Origin: Pseudoips prasinana
Lineage: Eukaryota > Arthropoda > Insecta > Lepidoptera > Nolidae
DNA: 64,000 nucleotides
Assembly: GCA_951640165.1 (NCBI GenBank)
Contig: OX621253.1
Span: forward strand, 15,580,001 to 15,644,000
Direction: 5' to 3'
The position numbers were made by a program, and so were the translations under genes. This document shows positions 11,016 through 21,711 of the stretch, one piece after another. How positions within the stretch are numbered: position 1 is the first letter of the stretch; each line of letters opens with the position of its first letter. Below the pieces are notes generated by a model. That model was not told the DNA's origin and ran no database searches. It saw only the letters and a list, made by a program, of their open reading frames with translations.

Positions 11016-12074
11016 AAATTACTGCGCCGTATCTGTTCATAAATAAGGACTGGTTTAGTATGCCAATGTCGATATCTAAGTGAGGACATGCATAATACTG
11101 AGTTCATTATTTGGGACATCAAAGTCGCTCAGGTAATTGTAATCGGCTAACTTACTATCCAACGGTCACTGACGCACTTATATGTATAGGCTTCACTCGG
11201 AATCAGACAAGTGTACTGTCTAACTATAAGTGAAAAACAATAAGCAAGCACCGATTTTATATGTAAGTAGAACTCTACTCATAACTATAACTAAAATACG
11301 GGCTGCTGAAAGAATGTGATTTTTTTCATTTTTTTTTTTATTGATAAGGCACACCAACAACCTATTCACAATTTGTTTTTAAGAAACTAATACAGAGAGA
11401 TTAATCCAGTGTGTATGCACAACGTTCGCAGATGAGTACTTTACATTACCTTGACCAGTATTAGTAAATTAAATAATTGACAGATAACAAGATTTATACA
11501 TAACAAATAGAAAACACATATCAAACAGTTTGTACATACAGTTATGCAATACATTATATAAAACAACATATATTAATCAATTACATTAGATTATAACTTC
11601 TTATTTGCCTTAATACAGAATTATTATCATTTAAAAACTATAGGTATGTTGAATATATGCACTGACTGACAGCACATTTTTCAGTGGTCGAAATGTATAT
11701 ATTAAAATCAAGAAAAGTTTTATCAACTGAACATTTAGTGCGAGTCTATAAGAGGTGCGAGGTAGTGAAATATATGTCAGGTGATTTATGTTACACATGG
11801 TATATTAGTAGTCTGACGGTTTTAATTGCTTCGCTATAAGTTCTGCTTACCAAGATTCTAGAGCCATCTCCAGACGTTTAATTGTCTAGATCTCTGTATT
11901 TATCTACCCATAGTACTCAAGTATTACGTACTTACACCGAGCATTACTATCACGAGGAGAGATGTCGTAGCATGAATAATATTGACATTTAGTATCGTGT
12001 CGCGTCTCAATAAGTGGATATTATGTTAAACCTATTCTCCTTATTGAACAAACGGGTCTAATACAAATAATAAT
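11016..12074. other. Anonymous AT-rich DNA
   Basis: About 1 kb with no ORF, element end or array recognised. Confidence 0.4.
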
Positions 12075-12415
12075 ATATTTTAGGCCTTATTTCGGCTACG
12101 GTGGCTGTTTCTAGTGGAGACCAATCGATTGTGCGGTCTGTGGTATTGAAGTACACAAGTGTGTGCACGATAGGATCACTTTCATGAGGTCACCTCATGA
12201 TCCTGTTATCCTGTATGTCCGCGAGGCTAGTTCAGAGACGGATTTACGTGTTCTCTAAAGCACGGGAGTGTAATGACTCCGAAAACATTTCTTTAGATAA
12301 GAGTCCTGATAACACTTTTGGCATAATCTGGGATTTAAATTCAAATATAAAAATAGGTCAGGCTCATTTGACAGCCATAAAGTGATATGTGCACGTGATG
12401 ATCCTGTCACATCAT
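12075..12415 (-). repeat. Decayed S1 SINE
   Basis: The order TTATTTCGGCTACGGTGGC, TAGTGGAGACCAATCG, GTACACAAGTGTGTGC, CTCATGATCC and GGATTTACGTGTTCTC is the reversed order of the S1 body, with many substitutions. The tRNA head is not recognisable. Confidence 0.55.
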
Positions 12416-12648
12416 ACATCATTTACACGGCTTCGATTTTGGTAAAAAATTTATTGCCTTGTATAAAAGCTGAAAAAAAACGTTTTCTCGTTATTATATA
12501 CATACTCGTATGCATGTGCTCATCTGCTGATATGTGCTTCCCACATTTGTCCAATTAAGAAAATTTTATTTGTAAAAATATGGATTTCAAATTGAAATTG
12601 TGTAAGATTACTAGCAGGAATTATTAACATACACCCACTTAACATATA

Positions 12649-13083
12649 CAGGGTGGCCGAGGAGTTGACGTTCAAACGGTAAGATACTTTATGATGAGGA
12701 GTATCCAAATCATCCCCATGTATGTTCTACGATTTTGCGTTTTTTTGATACTTTGAAAATTTATGAATCTGAGCTCAAACCCTAATTTTGAACTTTCAAA
12801 TAAATTCTAAGTCAGTTCTGCAATGATAAGATAAACCATATTTTTGGGTGTTAGGTTAAACTATGCTAATTAGTTATCACATAAAACTGCACCAGAAATG
12901 TTCAACAGTACGAGAAAAAAGATCGAAAACTGATGTTAGGTGAAATTTACGTAAAAATGATTTAAAAAATTCTATCTCGAAAATTCGCAAAATCGTAGAA
13001 CATACGTCATGGGGTAATTCGGATACTCCTCATCAAAAAGTATATAATTTTTGCATTTGAACGTCAACTACTCGGCCAGCCTG
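12649..13083. mobile_element. 435-bp TIR element (MITE-like) with TATA target duplication
   Basis: The left end CAGGGTGGCCGAGGAGTTGA and right end (inverse: CAGGCTGGCCGAGTAGTTGA) start inverted repeats of roughly 90-100 bp. These include GACGTTCAAA, GATGAGGAGTATCC and GTTCTACGATTTTGCG on both sides. TATA flanks the element at 12645-12648 and 13084-13087. There is no coding capacity, so it must depend on another element's transposase. Confidence 0.8.
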
Positions 13084-13087
13084 TATA

Positions 13088-14440
13088 GCTCAATGCCCAT
13101 GAGTTGTACATTCTTAAAAAATCCACTGGCAATTCGAATAAATACATTTATTTTATTTCTTACTAGTATTGTTCGTTCGGTATCTTCAAAAATGAATAAT
13201 GGGTGAACGAGAGGATCGAACATTCAAACACAACTCTACTCATATTTCTAACAAAACTTGCGCCCAAGTAACTTACACACAAACTAACTTGTATATTAAT
13301 TTATTAGATAACATTTGTCAAGTTAAATAAAGGAAACATAGTTAGGACTGGCCTACTTGGCTATGTGTATTATTGTATATCGGACAGAGAAAATGATTTG
13401 TTTCGTTTTAGTTTTTGAATAAAGGGACAGTAAGTTAATCATTGTGCGTTTTGTTATATAATCTGTTGCAAAGTTTATTGAATTTAAGCATGTATGACGG
13501 TAAGTTCATGTTGAACGCTGACTTCGCAAGGGTAATGGCATTATTAAGTGAATTAAAACAACAAGGTCACCACAGCTCTCGAGGGAAGTTATAACAACGT
13601 GTATGTGAGACCATAGGCTATGGTGACCCCTTACCGTCATTGTTTGTTAACTTGGTAATACAAAAATGGTAGAAGTCGTGGTTTGTAAAGGGTATCTCGG
13701 AGAGAAAAGTAATACTTAAGTAAATACAAGATTCATCTCCAAATGATGCTAATTCCGCTTATTATCAGTCTAAAGAAATTGCGCATATAAGAAGCAGAAT
13801 ATAAATAAGAAAATATTTAATTCCAAAGTTCCATGCAGTTGTTGAATACGACGGAAAATGTATCGTTTAAATCTTGACCTTTTTTGAAGCACACAATTCA
13901 ATTCCAACTATCACCAACAATCCGTAAACAAATGACTTCTAGTTTTTAAAAGAGCGAGCTGGATTACGTGACAGAAAATCCAGCTTTGTCTGCGAGTATA
14001 TACTTTTTTAACATTCACAGACTTATGTATCTTATTCCCACATAAACGCGAGTTGGTTTGGTTAAATACAAGATTTCACTTCTTTTTCGGACGGGAACCG
14101 ATCACTTTACCGATTTATTTTATGTTCGATTATCATTTTACTGCAAACTATTGATCGATGTATGTATGTATTATTTTACCAAACTATTTTTCACCGATTT
14201 ACAAAATAACTTCTTGCTATTGGCCGAAGGCTTTTTTGAACTTTATTGATTTACCAAATGCTTTATTGCCATATTTTCACCACACCAAAATAACATTTTA
14301 CTGAATTTTGGTCACAAATATACATATAGACGGATACTTGGTTGTATTCTCAAAATTAAATTAAAATAGTGTCATAAAAAGTCAATATGTTCTGCTATAA
14401 TAAAATTTCGTGACATAAACGAATCGCTGCTAAACCGACT
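13088..14440. other. Anonymous AT-rich DNA, 1.35 kb
   Basis: No supported gene. A short ORF at 14058-14249 has no recognisable features. Confidence 0.4.
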
Positions 14441-14450
14441 CCACACAGTC

Positions 14451-14665
14451 TTGTTTGCCATACCCCTAGAGTACTATTTAAGCCCGCGTAGGCGCGGTGG
14501 GGTAGGGTGGCCTGTGAGCTGGAGGAGCAGGTGGTTTGAAGGCCCGCCGCCGCGGCTGAGGCTAGCTGGCGAAGCCAAAGCTGCGGTGGTGAGCGTTAAA
14601 ACCATCTGCGACGATAAGCTCTCGTGGGCCCGCCCAAACCCCGCAGCGCCGGAGCCGTGACAGAA
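14451..14665. other. GC-rich block
   Basis: AGCCCGCGTAGGCGCGGTGG and the following 180 bases are strikingly GC-rich against the AT-rich flanks. They are open on both strands (69 and 104 codons), as GC-rich DNA tends to be. It may be a retroelement untranslated region. The ORFs show no known motif. Confidence 0.4.
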
Positions 14666-14669
14666 ACAA

Positions 14670-14785
14670 TGCTTGCGTTCTGCATGCCTGCTTGTATGCT
14701 GTATGCTGCATGCCTGCTTGCATGCTGTATGCCTGCTTGCATGCTGCATGCCTGTTGCATTCCTGCTTGCATGCTGCAGCAACAG
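14670..14785. repeat. GCATGCTGTATGCCTGCTT-type minisatellite
   Basis: Imperfect tandem copies, roughly 18-22 bp long, of GCATGCCTGCTTGCATGCTG fill this stretch, with variants having TGTATGC or GTTGCATTCC. Confidence 0.8.
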
Positions 14786-15230
14786 CAAAAATAAGAGATG
14801 AAATAATGTGCTAAAACCTTCTAGGCGTCTGGTGATATGAAAATATGGTGATTAAAATAGTGGTATAATGAATGTTCGGAAACGCAATACTTCGAACAAA
14901 TGTTATTTCGGCTATGTGTACCTTCGGTAAAAAGTTTTTCGACTAAATGGAACATCGGAGGAAAAAAAACGAATTGATAATAGGTTAACTGATACAGTGG
15001 CAGACGTGACTTCGGTGAAAAAAAAACTAAATGATAAAAGTTGATAAGTTTTAAGTAACCTTTTCGGACAAATATACTATCGTCTGTGATCCTAATTCAT
15101 TGTACAAAATCGTTATCAGATCCAAATAAACATAAAAAAATTAGAATAATAGATATAGTCCAAAAGAGTTTACGATTATTCGCGTAAGAGTTAGCTAACG
15201 GTATTACTTTTTAAAGGGACCTCGTACATA
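14786..15230. other. Anonymous AT-rich DNA
   Basis: Nothing recognised. Confidence 0.35.
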
Positions 15231-15232
15231 TA

Positions 15233-16806
15233 GACCAGGGTCGATAATTTTTAAAACCAAAAAAAATAATAGTAGGATGAAACCCATTATAAAAGGAGGG
15301 TAATATTATAAAAATGAAAGGAAAAATAATATACCGGCGATCTGAGGTCGGGAAGGGGATGGGGTGAGTTTTTAAGGGTAAAAAACGGTTTTTCTCGATT
15401 TCCGGCAAAACTAAAAGTCCCATCGAAAAAAGTCAAATGGCAAAGTTGTAGGTAATAAAAAGATCTAAAACTTTTGTACTTACCATTTTTTCACATAACC
15501 TCAAAATTTATGTGAAAAATTCAAAAAACCAAGTTTTTGGTTTTTTATTTTTATATTTTACATATTTTTTTCTTTTTTAACGAAATTTGGAGAAAACTTA
15601 CCTTTTTATGTCCCAAATACGCTGTAATTTATTTAATTAAAAATATTTATTTTTTCACCTTATTTTGAATTAATATCGAAAAAACACCCTAATTTTTAAA
15701 ATATTAAATTGTTCCAATTTACAGGATTTTAAAAATAAATTGAAAAGGTTTCTTGTAAAAAAAGCATATTATAGTGTAAAGGACTATCTTATTGACAAGT
15801 TCAATTTATAGTTAATTATTATGACATTTTCATTTTAAATTTAAGTATGACATTCAATTTAAGTTTAATTTTGACACGTTATAGTATTATTTATTGTACA
15901 ATTAAATTGGCTTTGGTTTTATAATTAGTTTTGGGTTAAGTGCATGTATAAAAGTACAGTGTAGTAGTTTGTATGCCTAACAGGCAGAACATGGATGTAC
16001 TTTATTTTATTATCAATATCACCTGTATTTATAACCTATGTTCACAAAATAAATTTGATTTGATTTGATTTGATTTCAATCGAAAACTCACCCGTCAAGA
16101 TATCAGCTTTTTTCAAAAAGTTGGTATGTTTTCTGTTTGTTGAAATCTCTACTTTCCGATGGTGAAAGAAAATATATATGTTACTTTAGTAAATCTTCTC
16201 AGAAAATGCAAAAAATCGAAAAAAACTCGAATTCGATTTTATTTAATTATTAAAAAAAAATTAGTAGAGATTTCAACGAACAGAAAAAATACCAACTTTT
16301 TGGAACAAGCTGATATTTTGACGATTGAGATTTCGATTGAAAATTAGGGTGTTTTTTCGATATTAATTCAAATAAGGTGAAAAAATAAATATTTTTAATC
16401 AAATAAATTACAGCGTATTTGGGACATAAAAAGGTAGGTTTTCACCAAATTTCGTTAAAAAAGAAAAAAAAATGTAAAAGATAAAAATTAAAAACCAAAA
16501 ACTTGGTTTTTTGAATTATTCACATAAATTTTGACGTTATGTGATAAAAGTGTGAATACAAAAGTTTTAGATCTTTTTATAACCTACAACTTTGTTATTT
16601 GACTTTTTTCGATAGGTCTTTTAGTTTTGCCGGAAATCGAGAAAAACCGTTGTTTACCATTAAAAACTCACCCCTTCCCGACCTCAGATCGCCCGTAAAT
16701 TATTTTTCCTTTAATTTTTATAATATTCCCCTCCTTTTATAATGGGTTTCATCCTACTATTATTTTATTTCACTTTTTATTATTTTTAAAGGCTTCTACC
16801 CTGGTC
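15233..16806. mobile_element. Large foldback element with 0.5-kb arms
   Basis: The left arm starts GACCAGGGT at 15233 and the right arm ends ACCCTGGTC at 16806, with TA on each side. The arms carry the same motifs in mirror order: ATAGTAGGATGAAACCCAT, AAAAGGAGGG, GATCTGAGGTCGGGAAGGG, TCTCGATTTCCGGCAAAAC, TAAAACTTTTGT, CAAAAACTTGGTTTTT and TCGAAAAAACACCCTAAT. The left arm is interrupted by a LINE tail (about 15700-16076) and then resumes. The arms meet near 16200. There is no transposase, so it is a non-autonomous foldback/MITE-type element. TA flanks are compatible with Tc1/mariner-type mobilisation but do not prove it. Confidence 0.8.
15700..16076 (+). mobile_element. LINE 3' end nested in the foldback
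   Basis: The codons ending at the stop 15809-15811 read FKNKLKRFLVKKAYYSVKDY and then LIDKFNL. The KAYYS-x-x-DYL pattern is typical of the extreme C-terminus of CR1/Jockey-type reverse transcriptases. About 220 bp of untranslated sequence follows, then AAATAAATTTGATTTGATTT, a TTTGA-repeat tail. It is 5'-truncated and splits the left arm of the foldback, so it is younger than that arm. Confidence 0.75.
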
Positions 16807-16808
16807 TA

Positions 16809-17118
16809 ATACGTATTGATCCCGTCATAATTGAAACCCGTCATAACAATGCGTTAATGGACTTCAAATAATCTTTTGCCTTGAAATGGTCTGATACAAT
16901 GTTTATTAAGGTCAGCCTGTCCATGAAAACAGTTAAAGAATTCAATAATCTTCCGAGTTATTAAATTTTTTATGGAGTTTTATTGACATCGTGCAACAAA
17001 GGTAAGTAAGTGTCAACTTATGTTACTAATTGTTTCGATCGCTATCAAAATAACGCCAAGTTGTTTAAGTATACTCGGAGATTTCAATTCGCTTGGTCGC
17101 CTGTAAGAAACGAAGTAC
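16809..17118. other. Anonymous AT-rich DNA before the duplication
   Basis: Nothing recognised. Confidence 0.35.
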
Positions 17119-17295
17119 AATCCTCGTTAACTTCAATTATAAAATAATATTTTCTATTGTGTTAAATCGTCTCATTTCGTTTTTTTAAAAGAACGGACGA
17201 TACCCGCACTAAGTAAATTATCATCATCATAAAGCAAAAACTTTGTACCCTTTTTACGAGAACTGCCCGGCAGAAGGACTATAGATACAGTTAAA

Positions 17296-17436
17296 GTACA
17301 GACGCCAGCTCATCAAGCTACCCCTATCTGTAAATTTTTCCCAGTTGAAGGTGAACCTTATGCCTTTGTGATAAAGTTGAAAATCTATAAAAGATATTTG
17401 ACATATTGGGGTAGCTGGATGTGCTGGCGTCTGTAC
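17296..17436. mobile_element. GTACAGACGCC-family element (copy 2)
   Basis: It runs from GTACAGACGCCAGCTCATC to the inverse GATGTGCTGGCGTCTGTAC, 141 bp. The interior (AACCTTATGCCTTTGTGAT) is inverted relative to copy 1. The short flanks (TAAA and TTAT) do not show a clean target duplication. Confidence 0.75.
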
Positions 17437-17689
17437 TTATATAGAAGGAGTGCAGAAAGTATTTTAAAGACAACTAACACACTGCTATCTGAGCTTAAAA
17501 TAGGCAGAGCCTGATGGCAATCAACCAAACAACTGAGGCTCACAAACTACCAGCCACTAGGACAACATGCCAGTTGAAATTGTGTTATACAATGTATCAT
17601 AATCACATTGTCCGATCATACCATCCGATTTTGAAATGTGTTTTTTTAAGACAACGCCTGCACTAGGGAATCTAATCCCTGTATCGAGG
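17437..17689. other. Unit spacer
   Basis: Sequence shared with about 30268-30525. The last 60 bp (AAGACAACGCCTGCAC, TAATCCCTGTATCGAGG) belong to the tail of an inverted tRNA-SINE into which the 5S-derived SINE inserted. Confidence 0.5.
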
Positions 17690-17952
17690 TGAGGCGCTCA
17701 TAGCTAGATGGTCTCACCGGTCCGTAAGCAATCGGCGAGGTTAAGCAACTAGGCTCACGATCAGTCCATGGATGGCTGACCGCCAAAAGTGGTTTAATTT
17801 CTGAGCGTCTCCGTGCTTCGAAGGCACGTTAAGCTGTCGGTCCCGGTTGTAGTCATTAGACAACAGTCGTTAAGCCATGTCAGAGGCCCACTGGGCGGCT
17901 TGAGCAACTCTGACACTAGGGTTACCACTACCCACACGATAAGCAAGCAAGC
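17690..17952 (+). mobile_element. 5S-rRNA-derived SINE (copy in unit 1)
   Basis: The head TCTCACCGGTCCGTAAGC, GATCGGCGAGGTTAAGCAAC-like text and ATGGATGGCTGACCGCC follow the order of the 5S rRNA A-box/intermediate/C-box promoter region. The body follows (TTCTGAGCGTCTCCGTGC, GGTTGTAGTCATTAGACAAC, CTCTGACACTAGGGTTACC) and an AAGC-repeat tail. ATCGAGG flanks it at 17683-17689 and 17953-17959, a 7-bp target duplication. It is not a 5S gene, because the 5' and 3' thirds of 5S rRNA are missing. SINE3-type 5S-derived SINEs are an established class; assignment to a named family would need a database. Confidence 0.8.
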
Positions 17953-17959
17953 ATCGAGG

Positions 17960-18126
17960 GGTACTTTACAAACATATAATAGACGGACACAAATTACATC
18001 CAGACTCAGAACAGCTATTTATCGGTCGCACAAATATATATATTATTAAATATTGTCCGGCGCGGGACTCGAACTGGCGTCACGAAGCGGCGATCCGACT
18101 GTCTTAGCCGATGCGCCACATGTGCA
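17960..18126 (-). mobile_element. tRNA-derived SINE, family S3 (inverted)
   Basis: On the minus strand a tRNA-like head (18126 down to about 18058, GTGGCGCATCGGCTAAGAC with B box GTTCGAGTCCCGCG) is followed by TTTGTGCGACCGATAAATAG and CTGAGTCTGGATGTAATTTG. The tail continues beyond the inserted 5S-derived SINE. The same family is at about 19860-20015, 32220-32362, 36190-36335 and 61645-61836. Confidence 0.7.
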
Positions 18127-18611
18127 GTCAATTTAACAAGTTTAACCGTCGTGAAATTTCAATTTTATTCAAATCTAAAGCAGCTTTCTGCGCTCGCCCA
18201 AGAACGCACAAATTAACAATGAGCAACGTTACATATTCTAGTAGTAAATCTAATCACAATACCTACCAAAAACCTATACCAATTTAATAATATGAGATCC
18301 AACAACATTAGTTTTACGCGCATAAGGTATTTTGTTGTAATCATTACTATCTAAATTATTATAATTACATAAATACCTTTAACAACAATAGTTTTTTTGT
18401 AATGATACCAGTGCGTACCGTTTCTATACTTGTGTACACAACTACCCTAAATCTGTTACTCCATACTCCAATCCCTGCCTAGATTGCCTGGAAGATATCA
18501 CATTTAGTAATAATGCCGCCAATTGTACATTTTTTTAAATGTAACTATGTTAGTGTATCATATAATGTTTAAGTGTACAATAAAGAGTTATCTTATCTTT
18601 AACAACAATAT
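18127..18611. other. Unit spacer shared with 34383-34868
   Basis: AT-rich sequence present again in the copy at 34.4-34.9 kb. No gene is seen. Confidence 0.5.
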
Positions 18612-18818
18612 CATCATCATCATCATCATCATCATATCAGCCGAAAGACGTCCACTGCTGAACAAAGGCCTCCCCCAAAGATCTCCACAAGGTCTCGAGT
18701 GGCGACCACGAACCGGAAGACGCAGCGTGGGCAGGCCCCCTACAAGATGGACCGATGATCTTGTTCGGGTCGCTGGAAATCGCTGGATGCGGATAGCGCA
18801 AGACCGGCCATTGTGGAG
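18612..18818 (-). mobile_element. Twin-primed (5'-inverted) LINE tail
   Basis: Two pieces of one LINE 3' end lie head to head. The left piece is on the minus strand, with a (GAT)n tail and the string GCCTTTGTTCAGCAGTGG. The right piece is on the plus strand, coding WRPRTGRRSVGRPPTRWTDD, then LVRVAGNRWMRIAQDRPLWR. In an intact element the right piece directly precedes the left piece, and the words at the junction (TTGTGGAG) overlap. AACAACAATAT flanks the insertion at 18601-18611 and 18819-18829. The matching sites near 30890 and 34860 carry AACAACAATATGG uninterrupted. This is the expected product of twin priming during LINE retroposition. Confidence 0.85.
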
Positions 18819-19005
18819 AACAACAATATGGTAAGCAATATTTAATTTATGAAACAAAACAAAAATAGGATGAACCGTTCTGAGAGATTTCATTTAACCC
18901 TTTGTTTGTCTGGCTTTTAGCTCTTTGACCGTGTACAGTTGGTTAGTTAAAGGGCTAAAAGCCAGTTGGACAATTAAAACAACTACCACCGTCGATACGA
19001 CCACA

Positions 19006-19560
19006 CAATTTCAGCAAATGATTTTAAGTTTCTCATGGGTCTTGTTACTAACTAATACTTTAGTTACTGTATTAATAAACACAACTTATGACTTATACTG
19101 ATGGATTCAAGCGTTACTTTGCGGGAATCTGTGACAATTATATTATACAATTTCAGCAAATGATTTTAAGTTTCTCATGGGTTAGGTTACTAACTAATAC
19201 TTTAGTTACTGTACTAATAAACACTACGTTTGACTTATACTGATAGATTCAAGCGTTACTTTGCGGGAATCTGTGACAATTATATTATACAATTTCAGCA
19301 AATGGTTTTAAGTTTCTCATGGGTCTTGTTACTAACTAATACTTTAGTTACTGTACTAATAAACACTACTTATGACTTACACTGATGGATTCAAGCGTTA
19401 CTTTGCGGGAATCTGTGACAATTATATTATACAATTTCAGCAAATGATTTTAAGTTTCTCATGGGTCTTTTTACTAACTAATACTTTAGGTACTGTACTA
19501 ATAAACACTACTTAAGTGATGGATTCTAGCGTTGCTTTGCGGTAATCTGTGACAATTAAT
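19006..19560 (+). repeat. 142-bp tandem array, 4 units (array 1)
   Basis: The start of each unit, CAATTTCAGCAAATG, falls at 19006, 19148, 19290 and 19432, exactly 142 bp apart. Units contain AAGTTTCTCATGGGTC, ACTAATACTTTAG and GATTCAAGCGTTACTTTGCG. The last unit is shortened (CACTACTTAAGTGATGG). It is preceded by an imperfect hairpin (TGGCTTTTAGCTCTTTGAC with its inverse at about 18940-18965). Confidence 0.95.
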
Positions 19561-19859
19561 ACACAAAATAATAATATAATGTCAATTCCGCTAATTTTCA
19601 GTTAAATCAAGCCGAGATCCAGGAACCGCCCTCATGCTCATGTAAGAAGGATAATATATACAAGCAAATTTCATGCGTCAGTATGATACTCTACACGTGT
19701 TTCAGGCCTCCACGGACCATTCTTATTTTGTTGAAAACTACGTTTAACCATATTTTCATAGTCAGCCTGTTAAATGATTTAGTTTCCGGTAAAGTATTCA
19801 ATACTGATTGCAATTTTTTTCAAGACAACGCCCGCATAATGGTATTGAATCCCTGTGTC
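19561..19859 (+). repeat. Array-flanking repeat sequence
   Basis: CCGCTAATTTTCAG, GAAGGATAATATATAC, CATGCGTCAGTATGATAC and CACGTGTTTC occur also after the arrays at 31.9 and 35.9 kb. They also form both arms of the foldback at 23221-23645. The 71-88 codon ORFs seen here are shared because the DNA is duplicated; they have no recognisable features. Confidence 0.7.
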
Positions 19860-20015
19860 GCAGGGTACTTTACAAACATACAATTAAACGTAAAGTAAAA
19901 AGTAAACAAATTACATCCAGACACATAAGAACTATTTATGGGTCACACAAATAGCGGGAATCAAACCCGGTACGTAAAGTAGCCAGGCAATTGTCTTCAA
20001 CGCTGCGCTACAACG
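19860..20015 (-). mobile_element. S3 tRNA-derived SINE
   Basis: The minus-strand head CGTTGTAGCGCAGCGTTGAA has a B-box-like GGGTTTGATTCCC and is followed by the S3 body (TTTGTGTGACCCATAAATAG) and TGTAAAGTACCC. Confidence 0.65.
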
Positions 20016-20957
20016 TTATGTGAAACCTTCATACTATGAACATTCGGTTTCTTACCTATGGAAGGTTCACACAGATTACCACAAGACCCTATATAAGAGC
20101 ACAGTACCGATTATATGACACCCTACTATATCGCCGGGTCTCATATCAAATGAGGGTCAGCATATCAGTAAATATTAGCATTTCTGAATATTAATCCCGA
20201 AGAATTAACTGCCATTATATTTTAAATGAACATTCGGTTTCATAACTATGGAAGGTTCGCACAGATTACCACTAGGCCCTATAAAGATCACAGTATCTAT
20301 TATATGACCTCCACTATATCGCCGGGTCTCATATCAGATGACGGTCACCATATCAGTAACTATTAGCATTTCTGAATATTAATCCCGAAGAATTAACTGC
20401 CAATACATTTTAAATTATGTAGACATATCTAGATACGCGGCAATTTTAATTTTAATTCTAATAAAAACTGGCCAAGTCAAATCTAACCTACTTTAAGATC
20501 TCACTTTTTTTTAAATAACAGCATTTGTTATAGTTTTATAATAAAGCAAAGAAATAGAGTTTAATTCTTGTTCATGATCTATTTTTTTCCTATAAATACA
20601 TATTTGGATTTTGCGTAGAACTTGGCACTCACTCCATTCTTTTTGCGGTAAAGCCCACGGCCAAGCATAATTTTTGTATTGAACTTGGCTCTCCTTTTTT
20701 ACTTTTATGTTTTGGTGGGATTAGACTATATAGAAGCACCAGCGCTATATCACATTAGCCGTATGACCATTTATATCTTACAATCCTAATTTCCGTAGGC
20801 CCGATAAACCATAGACGACCTGCGATAAGATCACAACATCCTCATTTGTACACCGCCGAGCAAAAACTTTACACTCTCCCTCATACTAATAGGTTAGTCC
20901 CCTGACATTGGCACAATTAATACAGATTGGGCCCATGTCTGGGGCACGAAGTGATAA
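20016..20957. other. Unit spacer with a local direct repeat
   Basis: A block of about 190 bp (GAACATTCGGTTTC, CACAGATTACCAC, TATATCGCCGGGTCTCATAT) is repeated in tandem at about 20038-20218 and 20227-20410. Copies of unit 2 have a single copy (32388 and 36360). The rest is AT-rich. Confidence 0.65.
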
Positions 20958-21332
20958 CTAATAATAATGTCCTCCTAGCCGAATTTCGGCCACGGCGGCC
21001 AGTCTCAACAGAGATTAGCCATCTGCGCGGGACATATTATAGTGCTCAAGTGTGTGCGCAAACACAGGAGCACTTTCTATCCAACGCTCTCATGATCCGA
21101 TGGGACGCCTAGCGACACGACCGGAAAGAGGTCAGGTACAGGACCGACGGCTTTACGTGCCCTCCGAGACACGGGGGTATAATACCGCCAAATCCCAGAC
21201 TTGGGGCTGATGCTGAGAAATATTTATTTTTGTAGAAAAGTCACAAAATCACTTTTGGCCCGACCCGGGATTTGAACCCAGGACTTCGTTCTCTGCGGGG
21301 GAACACACTACCGCTAGACCAACGAGGCAATT
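20958..21332 (-). mobile_element. S1 SINE (inverted)
   Basis: The 3' tail lies on the left (ATAATGTCCTCCTAGCCG). The tRNA-like head lies on the right, with the inverse B box GGGATTTGAACCC and inverse A box CCGCTAGACCAACGAGGC. Confidence 0.8.
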
Positions 21333-21711
21333 AACTAATAGGTAGAGTAGCACCAGTCCTCTTCGCTTCACAGTATCTTAAATACTTCCGTGGTAAGGGC
21401 CGTGCAAAAAATTCTAAAAATAACTACACTAACTTAACGAAAATTGGCAACCAGACAACTAATTAACATACTTACTTATATATTTCTCAGATCTCAATAA
21501 AATTGCAGGAAAGTCAACTGTACATTGAATGTTTTTTTAAAATGATACTTGGGGCGTGGTCTGCAATCGATATCGAAACCAAAAATATATATTTTAGAAT
21601 TTTTGTCTGTTTCTCTGTATGTATGTCCGGGCTAAAATCAAAAAGTACTGCATGGATTTATTTCAAATTTTGCACGAATATTAGTCAGAGGTCGGGTCAA
21701 CACCCATACAC
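21333..21711. repeat. Helitron-like / dispersed lepidopteran repeat
   Basis: AATAAAATTGCAGGAAAGTC, CTTGGGGCGTGGTCTGCA, ATGTATGTCCGGGCTAAA and TGCATGGATTTATTTCAAAT are repeated at about 37600-37862. This text resembles a very common non-autonomous repeat of moths and butterflies. Ends are not resolved here, so the class is a guess. Confidence 0.5.

Noticed and set aside
14451..14788. Open frames of 69 and 104 codons in GC-rich DNA
   Set aside because: Long open frames on both strands are expected from the composition; part of the minus frame is a minisatellite translation.
18523..18834. 103-codon plus-strand ORF as a gene
   Set aside because: It joins unrelated flank DNA to an inverted LINE tail. 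Only the GRPPTRWTDDLVRVAG part is meaningful, and that belongs to the LINE.
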